DNA from: a virus
DNA length: 37,851 nucleotides
Virus record (IMG/VR): IMGVR_UViG_3300044825_000470
Span: 1-37,851 of that record
Strand: one strand, 5' to 3'
This document shows positions 23,191 to 30,701 of this stretch, in pieces (the first letter of the stretch is position 1; each line of letters opens with the position of its first letter). The notes beneath the pieces were generated by a model. It made no database searches and was not told where the DNA came from. It saw nothing but the letters and a program-made list of their open reading frames with translations. A program made the position numbers and the translations under genes.

Positions 23191-23388
23191 ATGACACCCG
23201 TGTACGAACTCGACCTGACATTCGAAGAGTTGAGCGCTCTTCATAAGACCATCGGTATTGCGATTGATAACCTGAACAACAAGGCTCTCAGTCGTGGCCC
23301 CGACTCGACCATCGGCAAAGCGGCTCTCGCCGAACTTGCCACACTCGCATCAGTCCAGCGTCAAATCCTCGACATCATCGTCGACTAA
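23191..23388 (+). CDS. small early protein, 65 aa
   Basis: ATG at 23191 has GAGGAGG with the ideal spacing; the longer frame from 23176 starts before this site. The product (MTPVYELDLTFEELSALHKT) is probably a two-helix protein with Leu/Ile-rich faces and no Cys. It lies 11 bases after the amidotransferase stop, so it may belong to the same transcript and be a partner. Not recognised. Confidence 0.6.
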   Translation: MTPVYELDLTFEELSALHKTIGIAIDNLNNKALSRGPDSTIGKAALAELATLASVQRQILDIIVD

Positions 23389-23402
23389 CGAAAGGAAACA
23401 AC

Positions 23403-23912
23403 ATGAAGAACAGTGAACTATTCAACGCATTCATCGTGACAGCACACGAAAGCAACTGGTCAGAACAGGAGATGCCAGCGTCCATGTGGGTGCGAAGCAC
23501 AACCAACAGAGAGTGGGGTCAACTCGAAACTCTCGACGACCCCTATCAGTTGCTACCCGTTGCGGTTGCCATGACATCTGACATCTCCGATGCCGAGGTC
23601 ATGCTTCTCATGTATGGCTGAATCACTGTCATCGACAAGGACACGCTCGAGCCAAGCGGTGACGAGCCGAAGAAGCGTATCCGTATCATGCTTCACATGA
23701 GCAGGGGCAAGGAAGCCGTTGCCGTACAGATGCCGGGCAAGACTCTCGAAGAGTTCCCCGACATCGGCGAGGGTTACTTCACCGAGGTGATTGCTGGACT
23801 GCGCAAGGCACAGCAGGAACTGCCAGCCAATGACCGCCACGATGCTCGTGCTATCGCACAGAAAGCCGCAAGCAGATTGCTCACCGCAATCTTCGACGAG
23901 GAGGAACAGTGA
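23403..23912 (+). pseudogene. one gene interrupted by an in-frame TGA
   Basis: ATG at 23403 opens a frame that meets TGA at 23619-23621 after 72 residues, then continues in the same frame without a stop to TGA at 23912. The part after the TGA (ITVIDKDTLEPSGDEPKKRI) has normal GC-rich third positions from its first codon, so coding clearly does not start only at the next ATG (23688). MLLMYG-stop-ITVIDKD looks like one domain if a Trp (TGG) stood at the TGA. No ribosome site lies near a second start. It may be a G-to-A nonsense mutation, an assembly error, or a programmed read-through. Unbroken it would have 169 residues, function unknown. Confidence 0.65.
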
Positions 23913-24160
23913 AACCGTATCGCTATTCGCTGGTCGTGCGACCAGTGGTGACCATCGACTTCGATGAGCATGGCAACTGCCGTGATACACGCATCGACTT
24001 CGATGTCCGCCCTGAGTATGTGTACGACAACTGGACAGAGGAGGCGTTCTCATCTGCCGAGTTACCGCTCGAAGTACGGGAGATGTTGACCGAGCACATC
24101 GAGTCGCTCGCTCTCATTCCGTTCTTCGTGCCTGAGCCAGTTGGTAATGAGCCGTTCTGA
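23909..24160 (+). CDS. early protein of unknown function, 83 aa
   Basis: GTG at 23909 overlaps the upstream TGA and has GAGGAGG well placed. The product (MKPYRYSLVVRPVVTIDFDE) is acidic with beta-like repeats at the start and a helix at the end (SAELPLEVREMLTEHIESLA). It overlaps the start of the next small gene by 14 bases. Not recognised. Confidence 0.6.
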   Translation: MKPYRYSLVVRPVVTIDFDEHGNCRDTRIDFDVRPEYVYDNWTEEAFSSAELPLEVREMLTEHIESLALIPFFVPEPVGNEPF

Positions 24161-24311
24161 CGGACAGCATGTGAAGCGGTGGCTCTGCCCTGAATGTGGG
24201 GGCAGGGTCACCACCCATGTGCCACTACTGGAAACACCCTTCTGTAACCGCCACACTGGCGGTGGCAAGAAGATGAAGGAAGTCAACCATCGTTGGAAGG
24301 ATAAATCATGA
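24147..24311 (+). CDS. zinc-ribbon microprotein, 54 aa
   Basis: ATG at 24147, inside the end of the preceding gene, gives 54 residues to TGA at 24311, which overlaps the next ATG. CPECGG, then a Cys-x3-His (FCNRHTGG), forms a compact zinc-binding unit, with basic ends (KRW, GGGKKMKEVNHRWKDKS). No ribosome site is obvious, so it may be translated by coupling. It may bind nucleic acid. Not recognised. Confidence 0.6.
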   Translation: MSRSDGQHVKRWLCPECGGRVTTHVPLLETPFCNRHTGGGKKMKEVNHRWKDKS

Positions 24312-24865
24312 GACCATTCTGGATTGGAAATGTTCTGTTTGTCGCCGTCCTGGCGCTGGCCGGGCTGTCGTGCGAGCCTCGCTCTTACGACCCGCCCACC
24401 CTTGTGCCCATGTCTACGGTCTACGAGCCACTCATCGTGGCTCCTGTGACCACACAGGCCCGTATCCGGGCAGATGTTGAGAGCGTCCCCTCCCCAAGCC
24501 TGCCGGCATTGGTCGGGCCTGACACGCCCTGCCAAGAGTGGGTGCCCCTGGCGGTACAGGCTGGCTGGCCTGCCGAACGGGAGACCATCGAGACCCTGGT
24601 GTCCATCATGTACCGAGAGTCTCGATGTAACCACGACTCGTACAATCCCACCGACCCGAACGGTGGGTCACGGGGACTGCTACAAATCAACGGGTTCTGG
24701 TGCGAGCCACGCTTTCCCGGCGACATCGGGTGGCTACAAAGCCAGGGTGTGCTGGTATCCTGTGACCAGTTGTTCGACCCCGCCGTGAACCTGCGCGCAG
24801 GCGTAGCCATTCACGCCTACTCGACAGCCAAGAACAACAACGGCTGGCATCCTTGGAGGGTGTAG
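24308..24865 (+). CDS. secreted lytic transglycosylase, probable lipoprotein
   Basis: The protein has 185 residues. ATG at 24308 overlaps the upstream TGA. A signal sequence (RPFWIGNVLFVAVLALAGLSC) has a Cys at residue 22 that could be lipidated, although Gly at -3 makes the lipobox imperfect. The SLT-like domain has YRES with the catalytic Glu104, NPTDPNGGSRGLLQIN (residues 113-128) and a C-terminal NNGWHPW. These match actinobacterial lysozyme-like transglycosylases. It would cut the peptidoglycan glycan strand. It is placed in the early arm, not beside the late endolysin, so it may act early at the cell envelope, or help lysis after secretion. It is not in a lysis cassette. Confidence 0.8.
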   Translation: MRPFWIGNVLFVAVLALAGLSCEPRSYDPPTLVPMSTVYEPLIVAPVTTQARIRADVESVPSPSLPALVGPDTPCQEWVPLAVQAGWPAERETIETLVSIMYRESRCNHDSYNPTDPNGGSRGLLQINGFWCEPRFPGDIGWLQSQGVLVSCDQLFDPAVNLRAGVAIHAYSTAKNNNGWHPWRV

Positions 24866-24920
24866 ACATACATCGACAGGCAGTTGTAAACTGCGAGCGA
24901 AGCGAGCCACCCCCTACTGT

Positions 24921-24949
24921 AACCCCGGTCCCCTCAAGGGGCCGGGGTT
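24921..24949 (+). terminator. strong hairpin after the transglycosylase
   Basis: AACCCCGG (24921-24928) and CCCC (24930-24933) pair with GGGG (24938-24941) and CCGGGGTT (24942-24949), giving 12 GC-rich pairs with one bulged T and loop TCAA. No long T run follows (TTCAGTACTTCTAG), so ending may be partial. It splits the early operon from the replication module. Confidence 0.6.
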
Positions 24950-24975
24950 CAGTACTTCTAGTACAAGGAGAAGAA

Positions 24976-25428
24976 ATGTTTGAACAGTTTCCGCCGACAT
25001 CGTGCGGAACCAAAGGCCACGACAGTGAATGCCTTTGCGATGTCGTCATCGACAAACCTGTCGAAGTCATGAAAGACTGGGGCCGTGACTCGTTCATGGT
25101 CAAGCGACTTGTCGAAGAACTCGGCATCGGTCAACCCTGGATGCCGTCAGACTTACTGCGTCTGTTGGAGTTTCAGACCATGCTCCACGATGATGTCGTC
25201 GCATACGAGTCGCGTGTCGCCGAAGGCTCCACGCCTGTACTATGGCAGACCAGGCGCAAGTTCTCGCCTGGTCAGTTGCGCCACATCGAGCAGATGTACG
25301 AGGACGGTTGGACGGGCCAGCAAGTACGGGCCTACTGTCGTCTGATGTGGGGCATCGAAGCCACGCGCGCGCATGTTTCCAAACTGAACGAACGAGCCAA
25401 ACAACGAAAGGAAAGAAGTGAGAGTTGA
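24976..25428 (+). CDS. putative DNA-binding protein, 150 aa
   Basis: ATG at 24976 follows AAGGAGAAGAA, much better than a longer frame from 24853 that crosses the hairpin. The first 25 residues hold four Cys/His (TSCGTKGHDSECLC), maybe a zinc site. The C-terminal 60 residues (SPGQLRHIEQMYEDGWTGQQ, then SKLNERAKQRKERSES) look like a homeodomain-like helix-turn-helix with a basic tail. First gene after the terminator, so it may regulate the replication module. The family is not recognised. Confidence 0.6.
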   Translation: MFEQFPPTSCGTKGHDSECLCDVVIDKPVEVMKDWGRDSFMVKRLVEELGIGQPWMPSDLLRLLEFQTMLHDDVVAYESRVAEGSTPVLWQTRRKFSPGQLRHIEQMYEDGWTGQQVRAYCRLMWGIEATRAHVSKLNERAKQRKERSES

Positions 25429-26242
25429 ACAACGAGAGCACGGCATCGATGTCTATATCAGACAGTCGTGGATAAATGATGCCATGATGTGTGGCGAGCG
25501 TGGCCGTCAGGCCATCGTTCGTCCCGAGTGGTCGAAGCCAAACGACGCAACCATTCTCGGCACCGCCGTTCATGCTGGTATCGCACAGATACTTGTTCAT
25601 GGAATGGGCGGTGTTGGTGTTGCGCACGAGACACTGAACGACCTGCTGAAGGAGCCGTTCATGCGCACCAAGTACAGCGACGAGGAACTCCACGACCATG
25701 TCATCGAACTGATGTCGGAGTGGGAGAAGAACATCGCACCTACGCTCGACGAGGTTGTCGCCGTCGAGAAGGAGTTCTCATTCGAACTCGACAAGTTCGA
25801 CGACCCAACCATCGGACAGACCGTCACGGTCTACGGAAAGGGAACCATTGACCTCGTCACGAAGTCGAGCCTGTGGGATTGGAAGACCGCAGGACGCAAG
25901 TACAACGCCAAGGAGAAGCAATCACAGGCGGTACAGCCAACGATGTACTCGGCCGCTTCGGTTGCTATGGGCTGGCTGGATTACCCAGTCACATTCAACT
26001 ACGGCGTTCTAGTTCGTAGTGGTAAGGCACAAGTTGTGCCTGTTCACCGCAACGAAAGCCACACCGAGTGGCTACGAGACATCGTTCGTCCGCTTGTGCG
26101 GACAGCGTTGTTGCTCGGTACTGACTCATCATGGCCCAAGAATGACACGCACTACTTGTGTAGTGATGTCTGGTGTTCATGGTGGTCAATCTGTAAGGGC
26201 AGTAAACTGTCACCCAACGACATTACGCCAGGAGGCGAATGA
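25418..26242 (+). CDS. Cas4/RecB-like PD-(D/E)XK exonuclease, probable Fe-S enzyme
   Basis: The protein has 274 residues. GTG at 25418 has AAAGG six bases upstream and overlaps the preceding stop. His52 (GTAVHAG), Glu117, Asp145 (GTIDLV), Asp154 with Lys156 (WDWK) and Gln-rich QAVQPTMYS make the RecB-type nuclease active site. Cys25 together with Cys248, Cys253 and Cys259 (CSDVWCSWWSICKG) is the pattern of a 4Fe-4S cluster in Cas4 and AddB-type nucleases. It probably resects DNA ends in replication or recombination. The gene heads the helicase and primase cluster. The Fe-S cluster is inferred from the spacing of the Cys residues. Confidence 0.82.
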   Translation: MRVEQREHGIDVYIRQSWINDAMMCGERGRQAIVRPEWSKPNDATILGTAVHAGIAQILVHGMGGVGVAHETLNDLLKEPFMRTKYSDEELHDHVIELMSEWEKNIAPTLDEVVAVEKEFSFELDKFDDPTIGQTVTVYGKGTIDLVTKSSLWDWKTAGRKYNAKEKQSQAVQPTMYSAASVAMGWLDYPVTFNYGVLVRSGKAQVVPVHRNESHTEWLRDIVRPLVRTALLLGTDSSWPKNDTHYLCSDVWCSWWSICKGSKLSPNDITPGGE

Positions 26243-26694
26243 TGATTAGCAAGGACCAGTCAATCGTTACTCAGGTGGCCGCAAAGATTGCGGCTGAACT
26301 CATCATCAAGACTGAGGACACGACGAAGAATGTGGCCGAGTGGTTGACCGCATTCGACGCAGTGAGTGAAGCCCTGATGAAGGCTCACGCAACCGACATG
26401 GTGAAGAGCGCGTTCCCCGGTGCTACCGAAGTGACCGCACCTAACACCTACAGCAAGCCAGCGAGTCAGTTCACTGTCACCACAGCACCCGTCACCGGCG
26501 ACCTCGCTGTCGCTGGCAAACAGCATGGCGACCTGCCGAAGTGGTTGCTGTCGGCGTGTGCCAAGGCTGGCGTCGGGCGTGTGTGGGATAACCGTGACAC
26601 CGCCATCGGAACCAAGCGTCCCTGGTTCAAGCAGGCTGACGCACCCGAAGGTGTCGAGCCTGCGGCGTTCTGGCCCCCGAAGGGTAACGCATGA
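26242..26694 (+). CDS. replication-linked protein of unknown function, 150 aa
   Basis: Two ATGs stand together; the second (26242) has AGGAGG at the better distance (seven bases). The N-terminal half is helical (IVTQVAAKIAAELIIKTEDT); the C-terminal half has GDLPKWLLSACAKAGVGRVW then DNRD and WFKQADAPEGVEPAAFWPP, phrases I associate with small proteins next to Cas4-like and DnaB-like genes in actinophages, maybe binders of single-stranded DNA. The link is by position. Overlaps the next gene by four bases (ATGA). Confidence 0.6.
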   Translation: MISKDQSIVTQVAAKIAAELIIKTEDTTKNVAEWLTAFDAVSEALMKAHATDMVKSAFPGATEVTAPNTYSKPASQFTVTTAPVTGDLAVAGKQHGDLPKWLLSACAKAGVGRVWDNRDTAIGTKRPWFKQADAPEGVEPAAFWPPKGNA

Positions 26695-27755
26695 CCATTC
26701 AAGCCGAAGACCTAGCGTCTCGGTGGGCGATGTTGGGGAGGGGCGAAGAGCCTCTCCCCTCAACGCCAGTGGAGAAAGCAGTCGAAGCCACACGGCAACG
26801 CCACTACTATCGACCGCTCGATGAAGCGGCCCATGAGTTCGTGCGCTGGGCACAGTCACCGCACGAGCGTATCTACACGGGCTTCGCTGACCTCGACGAC
26901 CAGATGCGTGGCATCGCCCCTGGCGAGATGACTCTCCTCATTGGTTACTCCCACTCAGGCAAGACACTCACGCTGTTGGAAATGTTGCGAGCCAACAAGA
27001 ACAAGAATGTCGTGTACTTCGTCCCCGACGAACCGCGCACACTTGTGCTCATCAAGTTGGCGTGTGTCGTTCATGGCGTGAATGCGTACGACCTCGAGCG
27101 CGCAGTTGCGCAAGACGACACGCAAGCCATCGACCTGCTTCGTGAGACAGCCACCGACTACTTCCCCGGCCTCGCCGTGTTCGACCAGCCCATGTCGTTG
27201 TCCGACATGGAGAAGGCGATGGGCGAGGTGTGTGATGTGTGGGGGCAGAAGCCTGACCTCGTGGTGTTCGACTACCTCGAACTGCTACAGGGTGGTGGTG
27301 AGGACGTGCCATCGAAGGCCAACACGCTCAAGGCGTGGGGCCGTCGCCACGATGTGCCGTTGCTCGTTCTCCATCAGACATCTCGTTCGTCTGGTGCCGA
27401 CGGTCGACGCATGACCATCTCGTCTGGCTCGTTCGGTGGCGAACAGCAGGCCACTCACATCATCGGTGTACGTCGCAAGCGGTTCGAGATTGAATCGCAG
27501 ATTCGTGAACTCGAAGCCAAGTTGGACAAGTCCAGCGTGTCCGAGCGCATGATGGAACAACTCGATGGACTCCGATACGATGCCCGTATCCACGCTCACA
27601 CCCTTACACTGAACCTCGTGAAGAACAAGCGACCCGCTGGCAACCTGCTCGATGACATCGACTTCGAGATTGAACAGGGCACTGGCCGACTCGCTCGTCT
27701 TCGTGATGGCGAACTCCCTTCTCAGTTCTTGAGAGAGGTGCGTGGTGATTACTGA
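26691..27755 (+). CDS. DnaB-like replicative helicase
   Basis: The protein has 354 residues, with ATG at 26691 overlapping the upstream stop. It has a RecA core: Walker A GYSHSGKT (85-92), catalytic Glu114 (PDEP), Walker B DLVVFDYLELL (189-199) and the sensor pair His228-Gln229 (LVLHQTSR). The N-terminus lacks a full DnaB helical domain, so it is shorter than bacterial DnaB (about 450 residues) but normal for phage helicases. A coiled region (residues 261-290) and a beta-type end follow. It unwinds DNA at the fork and probably works with the primase next to it. Confidence 0.85.
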   Translation: MTIQAEDLASRWAMLGRGEEPLPSTPVEKAVEATRQRHYYRPLDEAAHEFVRWAQSPHERIYTGFADLDDQMRGIAPGEMTLLIGYSHSGKTLTLLEMLRANKNKNVVYFVPDEPRTLVLIKLACVVHGVNAYDLERAVAQDDTQAIDLLRETATDYFPGLAVFDQPMSLSDMEKAMGEVCDVWGQKPDLVVFDYLELLQGGGEDVPSKANTLKAWGRRHDVPLLVLHQTSRSSGADGRRMTISSGSFGGEQQATHIIGVRRKRFEIESQIRELEAKLDKSSVSERMMEQLDGLRYDARIHAHTLTLNLVKNKRPAGNLLDDIDFEIEQGTGRLARLRDGELPSQFLREVRGDY

Positions 27756-28644
27756 GCAACTCGTAGACGACTTCGTGACCCTGTTCAGGGGACGGGGTGA
27801 CTGCTACGGGTCGTGGGAAGGTGGCTGTGTGCGTGAAGCACTGACGCGCCAGCACTTCCGTGAGCACCTGACCGATGGCCCGCACATCGGCGTGTACCCC
27901 TGCGTCACCAAGTCCGGCAAGACGCTGTGCGTGTGGGGTTGTACCGACATCGACTACGATGGACCGCAAGACGCATGGCTACTACACGATGCGTTCGACA
28001 CTGTCGGCGTGACATCATGGGTCGAGCGGACACGGCGTGGTTACCATGTGTGGGTGTTCACTGATGAACTCATCGAGGCGCATCTCATGCGCCGCATGTT
28101 CCTGGCCGCCCATGTGGTTACGGAACTCAACCCGAAGGAAGTCAACCCCAAGCAAGAGGAGTTGTCCCAGGGGCAGGTCGGCAACTATGTGCGCCTGCCG
28201 TACCCCAAGGTCGGCTCTGGTCAGCGTGTGATGGTTGATAGGGACGGCAACGAGGTTGCCATTGATTGGTTCCTACACAACGCCATGAGCAGGCGTGTGC
28301 CTGCGGACATCATCACACATGTCGCTGGCCTGTATGTCCCACCCAAGCCACAGCAAGTTGAATACGGTGAGCCGAGTGCGGACCTGCTGTCGAGCATCTA
28401 TCTGCTCACGCCAACGGGTCGTGCCATCTTTCGTCACGGCCCACTCGAAGGACGGGACAGGTCGACAACTATGACGCACCTGGCCTATGAATGTAAGAAG
28501 TCAAATCTCAACCCAGCCGATGCGCTACGAATCTTGGAGGACGCTGATTTACGATGGGGAAAGTATCTGGTAAGAGGGCAGTCGGGCATGGTCGAACTGG
28601 AGAAGTTGCTGGTTCGAGCGTACGGTCCCATTCAGTCTTCATAG
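27742..28644 (+). CDS. archaeo-eukaryotic-type primase (AEP/PrimPol-like)
   Basis: The protein has 300 residues. GTG at 27742 lies inside the helicase end; the GTG at 27745 is an alternative. Catalytic Asp69 and Asp71 (TDIDYD), the His-based motif II (GYHVWVF, His102) and the Arg of motif III (NYVRLPYPK, Arg151) match the AEP active site that binds two metals and NTPs. The C-terminal part (residues 200-300) is helical and could be the domain that binds helicase or template. It probably makes primers, possibly with limited polymerase activity. No separate DNA polymerase gene is present. Confidence 0.82.
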   Translation: MVITEQLVDDFVTLFRGRGDCYGSWEGGCVREALTRQHFREHLTDGPHIGVYPCVTKSGKTLCVWGCTDIDYDGPQDAWLLHDAFDTVGVTSWVERTRRGYHVWVFTDELIEAHLMRRMFLAAHVVTELNPKEVNPKQEELSQGQVGNYVRLPYPKVGSGQRVMVDRDGNEVAIDWFLHNAMSRRVPADIITHVAGLYVPPKPQQVEYGEPSADLLSSIYLLTPTGRAIFRHGPLEGRDRSTTMTHLAYECKKSNLNPADALRILEDADLRWGKYLVRGQSGMVELEKLLVRAYGPIQSS

Positions 28645-28967
28645 AAGGTAGACCACACGCCAAAGAACGCCCACGTGTTGTTCAGCGTGGCGGGCGTAGC
28701 ATCGCCTACACACCAGCCAAGACAGTCAAGGCTGAGAAAGAAATCGCTGACGCATGGGACGGTCCCATGTTCGAGGGTGAGATTGCCGTCCACATTGTCG
28801 TCGATACACAAGGCACTGCCATCATCGTCGAAAGAGTTGACCTTGAGACGAAGAGCAAGTTGCGTGGCGACATCGACAACTACGTCAAGACAATCCTCGA
28901 TGCGCTCAACGGTGTGGCATGGCGAGACGACAGCCAGGTCGTCAAGGTGACAGGAATCAAGGCATGA
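28554..28967 (+). CDS. RusA-like Holliday junction resolvase
   Basis: ATG at 28554 is the only start before the conserved part, so the gene overlaps the primase gene by 91 bases, in another frame. The core starts near residue 28 (SVFIEGRPHAKERPRV), typical for RusA; the 26 residues before it look like extra sequence. DIDN with Asp106, Asp108 and Asn109, Lys112, Asp116 (KTILDALNG) and Asp125 (RDDSQV) match the acidic catalytic site and the Lys of RusA. It would cut Holliday junctions and branched replication intermediates before packaging. Length is near 120 for the core. Confidence 0.82.
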   Translation: MGKVSGKRAVGHGRTGEVAGSSVRSHSVFIEGRPHAKERPRVVQRGGRSIAYTPAKTVKAEKEIADAWDGPMFEGEIAVHIVVDTQGTAIIVERVDLETKSKLRGDIDNYVKTILDALNGVAWRDDSQVVKVTGIKA

Positions 28968-29389
28968 CTAGCGCATACGACATCTCACGCCCCAACTTCA
29001 CCGAAGACCTTAAGTACGGTCAGGTCGGAGAGGAACTCGTCAAGCAGTTCCTCGACGACATTTCGTCTGGCCACCTCGAGGTCAAGACCGACCGCTACCG
29101 CAACGGTCGCATGGTCGTAGAGGTTGAGCAGAACCCACGAGGCCGAGGCTGGAAGCCATCGGGCCTCATGGTTACCGAAGCCAAGTGGTGGGTGTACCAG
29201 TACAACCTCGATGGTGCGTTCACCATCGTGTCAGTCGAGCGACTGAAGCGGTACATCGACACACACAAAGACGCGCTCGAGATACGCGTGTTCGGGTACA
29301 AGGGCGACAACCACGCTCGTGGTTACCTGCTCATGCCAGACCAAGTCACCGACCTTCTCATCAATCCCGATTATGATTCTAGGATTTGA
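28964..29389 (+). CDS. possible PD-(D/E)XK endonuclease, 141 aa
   Basis: ATG at 28964 overlaps the RusA stop (ATGA), better than a longer frame to 28919. GQVGEELVKQF followed by HLEVKTDRYRNGRMVVEVEQ resembles the core of restriction-like nucleases: an early Glu, a strand with ExK (EVK), then a strand with EVEQ. The second half (WWVYQYNLDGAFTIVSVERL) is typical of such folds, as found in phage VSR- or holliday-type nucleases. I see no clear second Asp before EVK, so the call is tentative. It lies with RusA and the primase, which supports a DNA-processing role. Confidence 0.5.
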   Translation: MTSAYDISRPNFTEDLKYGQVGEELVKQFLDDISSGHLEVKTDRYRNGRMVVEVEQNPRGRGWKPSGLMVTEAKWWVYQYNLDGAFTIVSVERLKRYIDTHKDALEIRVFGYKGDNHARGYLLMPDQVTDLLINPDYDSRI

Positions 29390-30146
29390 CCCCGACCGCA
29401 TGGCCTCACGGCCAACCAATGAAACAGAAGCACTACTCCAGTGGGGCGACTTCATCACCGATGGCAACAAGGAACACATCCTTGCCGTACAGGAAGCCAT
29501 CGAATCGCTTGACCCCATGAGTCGCACATGCGTGGAGGCAGTGTTCTACGAGGGGCTGTCCTACAGCAAACTCGGGGCTAGGCTAAAGGTCAGCAAGCCA
29601 CACGCCTGGCGACTCAGTCGCAGGGCGATGGCAGAACTACAGCGCAAACTGCTCGTCAACCACTCCATCAATCTGAGGTACAAGATGTTTGATTACTGGG
29701 AAGAAGCGGCTGAAGCCATCGTCGACGAATGGTCGACGCTGTGCGCACCAGCCCACGCCAACTACGGCCATCTGAAATCGTACGCCAAGACACTCGCCAA
29801 GGCAGTTCGTGACCGTAACGAAATCCCCCGCCTCGACATCATCGACATCGCACATCATGCCATCGGTGAACTCAAGTCGCAGAAGCAGTGGGATAAAGAC
29901 GAGATGGTTGACCTGCTCGTGCGCAAGCAACGAGACTATGGGCACGGCAACATCATGGCCTTCGGCCATGTGGGTATCGCCATCCGCATCTGCGACAAGT
30001 TGGCTCGACTCGACACGCTGGTTACCTCTGGGGCCAAGCCATCGAACGAGTCACTCATCGACACATGGATGGACCTCGTTGGCTACGCCGTTATCTCAGA
30101 AATGCTATTCATGGAAACATTCGAACTGGAGTTGAAAGATGAGTGA
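29373..30146 (+). CDS. fusion of sigma region 4-like HTH and DUF1599 domain
   Basis: I place the start at ATG 29373 (257 residues), overlapping the upstream stop by 17 bases; 29400 is possible and neither has a good ribosome site. Residues 35-95 look like sigma-70 region 4: IESLDPMSRTCVEAVFYEGL, YSKLGARLKVSKPHAWRLSR, RAMAELQ, a helix-turn-helix. The last 80 residues (KQRDYGHGNIMAFGHVGIAI then DTWMDLVGYAVISEML) match DUF1599, a domain that Pfam also calls nucleotide-modification-associated domain 1. The middle (IDIAHHAIGELKSQKQWD) is helical. It could be a nucleotide-sensing transcription factor. I have not met this combination before. Confidence 0.65.
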   Translation: MILGFDPDRMASRPTNETEALLQWGDFITDGNKEHILAVQEAIESLDPMSRTCVEAVFYEGLSYSKLGARLKVSKPHAWRLSRRAMAELQRKLLVNHSINLRYKMFDYWEEAAEAIVDEWSTLCAPAHANYGHLKSYAKTLAKAVRDRNEIPRLDIIDIAHHAIGELKSQKQWDKDEMVDLLVRKQRDYGHGNIMAFGHVGIAIRICDKLARLDTLVTSGAKPSNESLIDTWMDLVGYAVISEMLFMETFELELKDE

Positions 30147-30315
30147 CGAACCGAAGATTGAAGAGATTGACCTAGCGCACGTAGCCGCACTGTCTATGGC
30201 TATCTGGATTTATCTCATCAAACAAGACGACAAGGCAGTCGAAGTGATTGCCGACATGGCCGCCAAACTCCACGCAGAAATGACTATCACTGGGGAAACC
30301 AATGAAGAAGGATGA
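30139..30315 (+). CDS. small acidic protein, 58 aa
   Basis: ATG at 30139 overlaps the end of the fusion gene; the frame ends in TGA at 30315. The product starts MSDEPKIEEIDLAHVAALSM and is mostly helical. Codon use is like neighbours, and the stop overlaps the next start. A short hydrophobic stretch (AHVAALSMAIWIYLI) is too polar at the ends to call a membrane segment with confidence. Not recognised. Confidence 0.55.
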   Translation: MSDEPKIEEIDLAHVAALSMAIWIYLIKQDDKAVEVIADMAAKLHAEMTITGETNEEG

Positions 30316-30463
30316 CTACTACCAGGTCATGAAGTGCCTGAAGAATGTCAAGGCTGAAATGATTTCTCGTGGCATGCCGTTCTCTCGTGTGCGCGCCATC
30401 GATGATGCCGTCAGTGTTATCCGCCAGTCCTTCCTTGAGAAAGACGGCATGCGCGATGAGTGA
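30302..30463 (+). CDS. small basic helical protein, 53 aa
   Basis: ATG at 30302 lies inside the upstream gene end and follows GGGGAAACC. The product (MKKDDYYQVMKCLKNVKAEM) is basic, helical and ends in TGA at 30463, overlapping the next start. Such end-to-end packing of three small genes is typical for phage early operons. Not recognised. Confidence 0.55.
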   Translation: MKKDDYYQVMKCLKNVKAEMISRGMPFSRVRAIDDAVSVIRQSFLEKDGMRDE

Positions 30464-30701
30464 GTTCGATGGCATTAGCCCCGATGACATCGCTGAACTC
30501 CAGGCTCGAGCCGAGAAGATTGTCGAGGATGCCAACACCTACTACGAGGTGAGCCTGACTGTCTCACACGACGGCGCTGTTGAATTCATGGAGATGTACG
30601 ACGACGCTTGCCGAGGCAACATGTCGTCGTTGCTTGAACTCATGGGCATCATCCACATTCTCGCCAGGTCGCTGACGATTGCGATGGACGAAACTCAGTA
30701 A
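30456..30701 (+). CDS. small acidic protein, 81 aa, last gene of the plus-strand arm
   Basis: ATG at 30456 overlaps the end of the previous gene. The product (MSEFDGISPDDIAELQARAE) has an acidic helical N-terminus, then a strand-like stretch (YYEVSLTVSHDGAVEFMEMYD) and a C-terminal helix. The TAA at 30699-30701 lies in the end of the endolysin gene on the other strand, a 7-base convergent overlap, so no terminator sits between the arms. Not recognised. Confidence 0.6.
   Translation: MSEFDGISPDDIAELQARAEKIVEDANTYYEVSLTVSHDGAVEFMEMYDDACRGNMSSLLELMGIIHILARSLTIAMDETQ

Noticed and set aside
23614-23700. ATG at 23614 as start of a second gene after the TGA
   Set aside because: It is in another frame and ends after 28 codons; it does not explain the coding signal before 23688.
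29400-30146. Alternative start at 29400 for the sigma-like/DUF1599 gene
   Set aside because: It has no ribosome site and would shorten the frame by nine residues with no gain; 29373 also overlaps its upstream gene in the usual style.
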